A DNA stretch of 39,282 nucleotides. Source: Planctomycetales bacterium (GTDB lineage: Bacteria > Planctomycetota > Planctomycetia > Pirellulales > Pirellulaceae). Within the stretch, counting starts at the first letter, position 1; each line of letters starts with the position of its first letter. Location: NCBI GenBank assembly GCA_020426625.1, contig JAGQPR010000014.1, positions 1-39,282 of the forward strand. The letters are read 5' to 3'. This document shows, piece after piece, positions 33,984-39,282 of this stretch. A program made the position numbers and the translations under genes. Under the pieces are notes generated by a model, which was not told where the DNA came from, made no database searches, and was given only the letters and a program-made list of their open reading frames with translations.

Positions 33984-35072
33984 ATGTCGGACGCCGAAGA
34001 TTTCTACAAGCACCCCGAAGCCCAGGGAGAGGACGTAAAAGAGCGCCCGCAGCCGGCTGATGAGCCCGCAGAATTCGAGTCGCTCGGTCGCCAGCAGCCT
34101 GATCTACTGGACATGATGCGTCGCACAATTGTTCGGCTCGAACGAGATGCGACCAGTCGCGGAGATTTGAAAATACTGAATCGCACCTTGCAAGAACTTC
34201 GCTACGCCTTCAAGGTTTTTCAACCCTATCGGAGGCGAAGAAAAGTCACCGTCTTCGGCTCGGCGCGAACTCAGCCTGAGCATGCTGCCTATCAACAGGC
34301 GGTAGCCTTTGGTCGCGCTATGGCCGGGCACGGCTGGATGACGATTACCGGTGCCGGTGGCGGAATCATGGAAGCTGGCCATGTCGGTGCTGGTCGAGAA
34401 TTATCGATGGGGTTGAATATCCAGCTGCCCTTCGAACAAAGCGCAAACCCAGTAATCGAAGGCGACCCGAAACTGGTAACAATGAAGTACTTCTTCACTC
34501 GCAAACTGATGTTCGTCAAGGAATGCAGTGCCGTCGTTTCGTTGCCAGGAGGATTTGGAACACTCGATGAAACTGCCGAAGTCCTCACGTTGCTGCAAAC
34601 CGGAAAGCAGACGATGTTGCCGGTGGTTTTACTCGACCAACCTGGGGGCGACTATTGGCAGCATTTCGGCCAGTTTATCGAGCAGACCTTGCTGCGAGAT
34701 GGCATGATCAGCCCCGACGATAGATCGCTTTACACGATCACCGACGACGTCCAGGAAGCTGTCGACGAGACGCTCCGATTTTACCGCGTTTACCACAGCA
34801 TGAGATACGTAGGAGATACTCTGGTGCTGAGGATCATGCAGAAGCTGACCCCCACTCAGTTGAATCAATTAAACGTGGATTTCGCCGACATCCTGGTGGA
34901 GGGGCGTATAGATCAGGTTTCCGCGTTGCCTGAAGAAGCCAACGAACCAGAATTGGCTGACATGCCACGGTTGAAGCTGCGGTTTGATCGACGGCAGCTT
35001 GGACGATTTCGCATGCTGATCAATTCCATCAACGACACTTGCCCAACTTGCCAAGTGTCGGCGGAGCATTGA
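33984..35072 (+). CDS. LOG-family nucleotide 5'-monophosphate phosphoribohydrolase-like protein
   Basis: About 362 residues from the ATG at 33984 (AGGA 12 bases upstream; an ATG at 33972 is also possible). The core is a Rossmann-like LOG domain: VTVFGSARTQPEH, MTITGAGGGIMEAGHVGA, GLNIQLPFEQSANP and the active-site PGGFGTLDE (188-196), with MKYFFTRKLMFVKEC before it. LOG proteins cleave nucleoside monophosphates to base plus ribose 5-phosphate; plant members activate cytokinins. The acidic N-terminal region and the C-terminal ~110 residues are longer than in short LOGs (~190 residues), matching the larger TIGR00730-like group of planctomycetes. A nucleotide-salvage role is inferred. Confidence 0.88.
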   Translation: MSDAEDFYKHPEAQGEDVKERPQPADEPAEFESLGRQQPDLLDMMRRTIVRLERDATSRGDLKILNRTLQELRYAFKVFQPYRRRRKVTVFGSARTQPEHAAYQQAVAFGRAMAGHGWMTITGAGGGIMEAGHVGAGRELSMGLNIQLPFEQSANPVIEGDPKLVTMKYFFTRKLMFVKECSAVVSLPGGFGTLDETAEVLTLLQTGKQTMLPVVLLDQPGGDYWQHFGQFIEQTLLRDGMISPDDRSLYTITDDVQEAVDETLRFYRVYHSMRYVGDTLVLRIMQKLTPTQLNQLNVDFADILVEGRIDQVSALPEEANEPELADMPRLKLRFDRRQLGRFRMLINSINDTCPTCQVSAEH

Positions 35073-35119
35073 CCTACAGCCTTCAGGTTTCTAGGAGGCA
35101 GGAACCCGCACCGGGACTG

Positions 35120-36445
35120 CTACTCGTGGCGTAGTGCTTCAATGGGATTCATTTGCGCGGCGCGGATTGCCGGGAACAAACCAAAGATGATTCCCACGAA
35201 CAAAGAAATGCCGAAGGCAATCGGTATCGACTCGGGAACAATTGTGGGGGTTACGTTCCTAACGACATCAGGCAAAGCCGCCATCGTGTCTGGATAGGCC
35301 GCAGAAACGAAGTTTCTTGCCCATACAATCGCTGGCCTGCAGAAGATTCCGGCTAGGATTCCTGTAATGCCTCCCACCACGCTCAACACAGCTGCCTCAA
35401 CCAGGAACTGGCTAACGATATCCTTCTGCTTGGCGACCAATGCTCGGCGAATGCCGATCTCACGCGTGCGTTCGGTGACAGTGGCCAGCATGATATTCAT
35501 GATACCTATACCGCCGACCAACAGTGAAATCGCGGCAACGAGTCCCATGAACACCATGAACATCAAACGCGTAGTCTCAGCTTGCTCGAGTAGCTCGAGA
35601 GGAACCACGACGGCAACGTCTTCCATGTCGTCATGACTGGACAATGCATTTTCTACTAATGCTGCCGTACTCTTTACTACGTCAGTGCTGCCCACTCGAA
35701 TTGTAATTTGGTTTAATTCGAGTACCTCGCCTTCAAATGATCCGCCGGTCCTTCGCGTTACTGTGTCGCCAATTCTTTGCTGTAGCGTTTTGATCGGAAT
35801 GTAGATATCGTTGGAAAAGTCCTGGGAGTCCATGGAGCCACCGATGGCCGCCGATGCGTTGCGATGCTGTAAGACTCCTACGACCGTGTAATAGTCGGTG
35901 TGTTCGGGCACGTAAACGTGTTTTCCGATTGGGTCTTCATACGGGAAGAGTCGATCGGATACGCGAGCAGCCAGCACGCAAACGTTTTCACGCAGGAAAT
36001 TTTCGGCATCGCTGATGAAATGACCGCTGTTGACCGTCAGCCGGGTGACTTCCGCGTACTCTGGCGTGCAGCCCACCAGCCGCCCGTCTACCAAGCGGTC
36101 GCCATACATGAATTGCCGGCGAATCTCGCGAATGGGAATGGCACTCTTGAGCGTAGGGACGGTCTCGACCAGCATGTCGTACTCATCGCGAGTTAGCCCG
36201 TATGGAGTGACACCGGAATTAGCACTGAGTTTTTCACTTGGTGGTTTGACCGAGCGGACCATAATCGTGTCCGCGCCCAAGCTCTCGATCTGTCGGCGAG
36301 CTTCGATACTGATGCCTTCGCTGATGGCCAACAGCCAAATTACACTCGCTACGCCAATAAAGATTCCCAATACCGTCAACAGGGACCGCAGAGGGTGCAG
36401 CCATAGACTTTTGACGCCCAGCGTTAACGTTCGCATCCAGAGCAT
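35120..36445 (-). CDS. MacB-type ABC transporter permease
   Basis: The 441-residue membrane protein has one N-terminal transmembrane helix (about 20-42, LRSLLTVLGIFIGVASVIWLL), a MacB periplasmic domain (about 45-285), and three C-terminal helices, the first at LMFMVFMGLVAAISLLVGGIGIMNIMLATVTERTREIGIRRALVA, the FtsX motif. It ends IPIAFGISLFVGIIFGLFPAIRAAQMNPIEALRHE, the standard MacB/FtsX terminus. It is the third gene of a minus-strand operon, two bases after the ATPase gene. With the adaptor and ATPase it should form a mechanotransmission exporter of peptides, lipids or toxic compounds; cargo is unknown. Confidence 0.93.
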   Translation of the reverse strand: MLWMRTLTLGVKSLWLHPLRSLLTVLGIFIGVASVIWLLAISEGISIEARRQIESLGADTIMVRSVKPPSEKLSANSGVTPYGLTRDEYDMLVETVPTLKSAIPIREIRRQFMYGDRLVDGRLVGCTPEYAEVTRLTVNSGHFISDAENFLRENVCVLAARVSDRLFPYEDPIGKHVYVPEHTDYYTVVGVLQHRNASAAIGGSMDSQDFSNDIYIPIKTLQQRIGDTVTRRTGGSFEGEVLELNQITIRVGSTDVVKSTAALVENALSSHDDMEDVAVVVPLELLEQAETTRLMFMVFMGLVAAISLLVGGIGIMNIMLATVTERTREIGIRRALVAKQKDIVSQFLVEAAVLSVVGGITGILAGIFCRPAIVWARNFVSAAYPDTMAALPDVVRNVTPTIVPESIPIAFGISLFVGIIFGLFPAIRAAQMNPIEALRHE

Positions 36446-36447
36446 GC

Positions 36448-37215
36448 TTATGCCTCTACTTTCTCTTGGGCTTCAGCACCCTCCGTCGGAATCAACTCTA
36501 GAGCGCGAGCAGCCGCACGCTGTCGCTCCTCTGCGTCATTTGTGACGTCCGACTGTAGTAAACCGTCGCGTAGCCGAACCACTCGTTTAGCCCGCTGAGC
36601 AACCTCGTCCTCGTGCGTGACCATAATGATGGTACGCCCCTCATTGTTCAGCTGGTCAAATAGTGCCAGGATTTCGGCCGTGGTTTTCGAATCAAGGTTA
36701 CCAGTAGCCTCGTCAGCCAAGATAAAGTAGGGGTCGTTGACCAGACTTCTAGCAATCGCCACGCGTTGCTGCTGACCGCCTGAAAGTTGCATGGGTCGAT
36801 GGGTGAGACGATTGCCTAACCCCACGCGAGCGGCCAAGTCCGTACATCGTTTTCTCTCTTTGGCCCCCAATTTCCCCTGGTAATAAAGTGGCACCTGAAT
36901 ATTCTCAACCACCGTCAACTGTTGGATGAGATTGTACGACTGAAACACGAAACCGATGCGTCGCGAACGAATTTCGGCCAGTTGGTCGTCTGACATGGTT
37001 GCGACATTATCGTCACCGAGCAGCAGTTCTCCAGAGCTGGGTTGATCGAGACAGCCCAACAAATTCAGCAATGTGCTCTTACCCGAACCGGAAGGTCCCA
37101 TGATGGCGACGTAGTCGCCTTCGGGGACATCGAACGATACCCCGCGTAAAGCGCGCACCGTTTCACTCTTGAGCACATACTCTTTGGTCAAATTTCGTAT
37201 CGAACAAGCGTGCAT
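36448..37215 (-). CDS. MacB/LolD-type ABC transporter ATPase
   Basis: The 255-residue ATPase has all the key motifs: Walker A GPSGSGKST (40-48), Q-loop FVFQSYNLI, signature LSGGQQQRVAIARSL (144-158), Walker B FILADEATGNLD (164-175) and the H-loop MVTHEDEVA. A Glu/Ala-rich tail (about 225-255) is longer than in LolD. The ATG at 37215 follows the adaptor stop by 32 bases; the stop is two bases before the permease start. The three genes read adaptor-ATPase-permease, the usual MacA-MacB order with MacB split in two. Confidence 0.95.
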   Translation of the reverse strand: MHACSIRNLTKEYVLKSETVRALRGVSFDVPEGDYVAIMGPSGSGKSTLLNLLGCLDQPSSGELLLGDDNVATMSDDQLAEIRSRRIGFVFQSYNLIQQLTVVENIQVPLYYQGKLGAKERKRCTDLAARVGLGNRLTHRPMQLSGGQQQRVAIARSLVNDPYFILADEATGNLDSKTTAEILALFDQLNNEGRTIIMVTHEDEVAQRAKRVVRLRDGLLQSDVTNDAEERQRAAARALELIPTEGAEAQEKVEA

Positions 37216-37247
37216 AGTTAACAGCCTAAAAGTGGATTGGGGAGCAA

Positions 37248-39089
37248 TCAGAAACCGCCACGGCCTTCGCCGCCGCCTGCCCTACCGCCACCGCCTCCGG
37301 GCCCTCCGCGACCGCCAAATCCACCTTGACCTCCGCCGCCACCGCGACCGCCTCGTCCCCCCGACTTTTTCATGCCATTGATGACTTCTTCCTTGGTCAG
37401 TTCACCGTTTTTGTCGGCGTCCCAGTCCGCAGCACGCGTGCTTAAGTTTCCATTCGCAGACAGCTCCTCAGCGGAGATTTTTCCGTCTCCATCGGTGTCG
37501 GCATTTGAGAATATGCGGTCAGCAATTGCAGCTGGGTCGAAACCACCACCGCCGCCACCGCCTTCACCCGCCGGTCCTTCACTACCTTGATCCGCCGGAG
37601 CTTGCGGTGCCTGTGCATTGGCACCGATGGCTGCCAATTGTTCACGGTCCGAAACTTCGTCGATTTCAGGGAATTCCATCATATCCAAGTGCTGCCGAGG
37701 ATTGAGGACGACCTCGTCGCCTTCTGCGATTCCCTCCCGGATTGTGACCGTCTTGTCGTTGGTCGCTCCAATCTTGACTTCGACGGTTTTCCAATTCTCA
37801 CCGTCACGAACCAAGCAGAAGTGACGTCCCTTATGTTCGTACAATCCATGCACCGGAATCTGCAGCGCGTTTTCCAGCTGTTCGACAAAGATGCGAACTT
37901 CTGCAGTCATGCCTGTTCGAATTGTTTCCGGTGGGTCCAAGATCTCGATAATCGTGGCATACTCTTTGACGCTTGAGTTGAAGAAATTGCCAGGTTCGGC
38001 GTATTTGTTGACCCGCGTAACCCTGGCCAACATCTCCCCTTCGGCTGCGCCAACCTTGACCTTGGCAGCCATGCCAACTCCGATCAGCGTCACGCGAGAT
38101 TCATTGACTTTTGCCTTGACCTGCATCTTGGATGGATCCGGCAGTTTGATGATTGTCTGGCGTTCTCGGACAGACGCTCCTTCTTCGACGACAAATTCGG
38201 CCGAGCCGCCTCGACTGCTGAACGAGTTGTTATGCACGACGACTCCCGATGCAGGCGAGAGTATGACGCATTTCTTGATCTGATCTTCGATCTCGCGCAA
38301 ATCCTCCAGCTCTTCAGCCAAGACGCTTTCGTCCGAAGCTAGTTTGGCCTTGGCGGCTTCGATGTCGCTCTCAAATTGAACTTTGTTCTTTTCCAGCGTC
38401 AGTTCTTCGAGTACTTTCAACTTGGACTGAGCAGCTTCAAGAACATTCCTGGCGTTATCGACCGCATATTGCTCCGCCTCGATTTGCAGTGCTCTCACCA
38501 TTCCTTTGGCACCCATACGCTCGGCGCTGCTCAGGCTCAGCTCTGCCTTACGCAGTTCTTGCTCTGCGACGGCAATTTCACTAATAATCGCCTTGCGTTC
38601 CTGTTCGTACGTGCCCTGGATGTACTCCATCAATGAAATCTCGGCGGTTTTTACCGTCGCTTTGGAGCTGATTACGGTCGCCTCGGCACTGGCAACCGCG
38701 ATTTTCTGAGTACCAAGCTCGTTTTCCAGGGAAGATGAATCTAACTCGACCAATTTGTCGCCTTCTTCAACGATCGAACCCTCATCGATCACCCACAGAA
38801 TCGGCGTTCCGCTGCTTGCCCCCGACGACCGACCTGCCTTCACTTCGCAGATGACGTCGATGTTCTTGCTACTCTCTACCTCGCCCTGCTCAAGTACTAC
38901 GTGATCAAACGGGCCAACAAAAGCCACATCCGTTACTAGTTCTCTAGTCTTGGCCTTCCCACCTCCACTACCAAATTGGTACCAGGCCAGTGCGCCACCG
39001 CCCAGCAGTCCAAGAATGATGATAATGATCAGCAGTGAATTGCCCCGGCGCGACGATTTGTCGGCCGCCAGGCGTTGTCGATTGGTCAT
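37248..39089 (-). CDS. HlyD/MacA-family efflux adaptor with C-terminal EF-hands
   Basis: The 613-residue adaptor has one N-terminal transmembrane anchor (about 18-40, SLLIIIIILGLLGGGALAWY), a lipoyl/barrel-sandwich half, a long coiled-coil hairpin (about 125-275, Glu/Ala/Lys-rich), a returning half-motif (VILSPASGVVVHNNSF) and a beta-barrel region (AKVNESRVTLIGVGMAAKVK). It then has an unusual tail: two EF-hand loops, DTDGDGKISAEE (531-542) and DADKNGELTKEE (557-568), and an about 40-residue Gly/Arg-rich end. AGGAG lies eight bases before the ATG. EF-hands should lie in the periplasm and may make adaptor assembly or cargo binding Ca2+-dependent (inference). Confidence 0.92.
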   Translation of the reverse strand: MTNRQRLAADKSSRRGNSLLIIIIILGLLGGGALAWYQFGSGGGKAKTRELVTDVAFVGPFDHVVLEQGEVESSKNIDVICEVKAGRSSGASSGTPILWVIDEGSIVEEGDKLVELDSSSLENELGTQKIAVASAEATVISSKATVKTAEISLMEYIQGTYEQERKAIISEIAVAEQELRKAELSLSSAERMGAKGMVRALQIEAEQYAVDNARNVLEAAQSKLKVLEELTLEKNKVQFESDIEAAKAKLASDESVLAEELEDLREIEDQIKKCVILSPASGVVVHNNSFSSRGGSAEFVVEEGASVRERQTIIKLPDPSKMQVKAKVNESRVTLIGVGMAAKVKVGAAEGEMLARVTRVNKYAEPGNFFNSSVKEYATIIEILDPPETIRTGMTAEVRIFVEQLENALQIPVHGLYEHKGRHFCLVRDGENWKTVEVKIGATNDKTVTIREGIAEGDEVVLNPRQHLDMMEFPEIDEVSDREQLAAIGANAQAPQAPADQGSEGPAGEGGGGGGGFDPAAIADRIFSNADTDGDGKISAEELSANGNLSTRAADWDADKNGELTKEEVINGMKKSGGRGGRGGGGGQGGFGGRGGPGGGGGRAGGGEGRGGF

Positions 39090-39282
39090 ATTTGGCTCCT
39101 AGAGGCAGCCGAGGGGGGTGGATTTAGGTGGGATAACAATTTCGAGAAGTAGCTATTCTAGTTCACTTCTCCGCTCACGGTAGCAGCAAAGTACACGATT
39201 CTCGGGGGCACATCTTGCAATTCGGGACAGTAACAAGTATCAAACCTTCCACTCGGCAATTGGTTTCAATAACGCATTACCA
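39090..39282. other. Promoter region of the efflux operon
   Basis: The window ends 193 bases upstream of the adaptor start. Apart from its ribosome site, no strong promoter boxes are evident; a TAGAAT (minus strand, near 39160) could be a -10. Confidence 0.3.

Noticed and set aside
1-39282. tRNA, rRNA, CRISPR, prophage or transposase genes
   Set aside because: No cloverleaf with a conserved T-loop, no regular spaced repeats and no transposase or phage motifs were seen on reading the gaps; a covariance search was not possible.

Overview
The window looks like chromosomal DNA of a planctomycete, most likely of the Pirellulaceae (Rhodopirellula/Blastopirellula relatives). The reasons are two very large secreted 'PVC-type' dehydrogenase/HEAT/cytochrome c proteins, EF-hand segments fused to exported proteins, a type-2-like isoleucyl-tRNA synthetase, loosely packed genes on both strands, and many small palindromic intergenic repeats. 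No phage, transposase, CRISPR array, rRNA or tRNA was found.

Layout. 1-6.6 kb: a secreted DUF2202 ferritin-like protein, divergent from a secreted cysteine-rich protein; then a YdeI/OmdA-family protein, an RNA 2'-phosphotransferase (kptA), a Tat-exported intradiol dioxygenase and a secreted EF-hand protein, with repeats and a DinB/DUF1569-like gene remnant between them. 6.7-11.1 kb: a SOUL/DCC gene pair, then a sulfur-detoxification locus on the minus strand: an ArsR regulator with its own promoter and terminator, a TauE-type exporter, a CstB-like persulfide dioxygenase-sulfurtransferase, and what looks like a decayed DUF1641 gene. The arsR promoter and the exporter leader share a dyad that is a candidate operator. 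11.3-17.2 kb: TfoX-N protein, tyrS, ispD, a protein ending in a degenerate GGDEF domain, and an orphan substrate-binding lipoprotein.

17.4-24.5 kb is a co-directional plus-strand run with short gaps: xylulokinase, FHA-GAF-histidine kinase, PVC-type dehydrogenase/cytochrome c, and a retropepsin-like protease. It meets, tail to tail, a 1285-residue protein that joins an SGNH domain, a dehydrogenase propeller, HEAT-like repeats, an azurin-like cupredoxin and cytochrome c. Then come purN and ileS, a 0.9-kb repeat-rich gap, a LOG-family gene, and finally a minus-strand MacAB-type efflux operon (adaptor with EF-hands, ATPase, permease).

The most interesting points are the sulfur locus with its shared operator and broken DUF1641 gene; the azurin-cytochrome fusion; the degenerate GGDEF protein; and at least four families of short intergenic repeats, one of which shows compensatory base-pair changes between its two copies.
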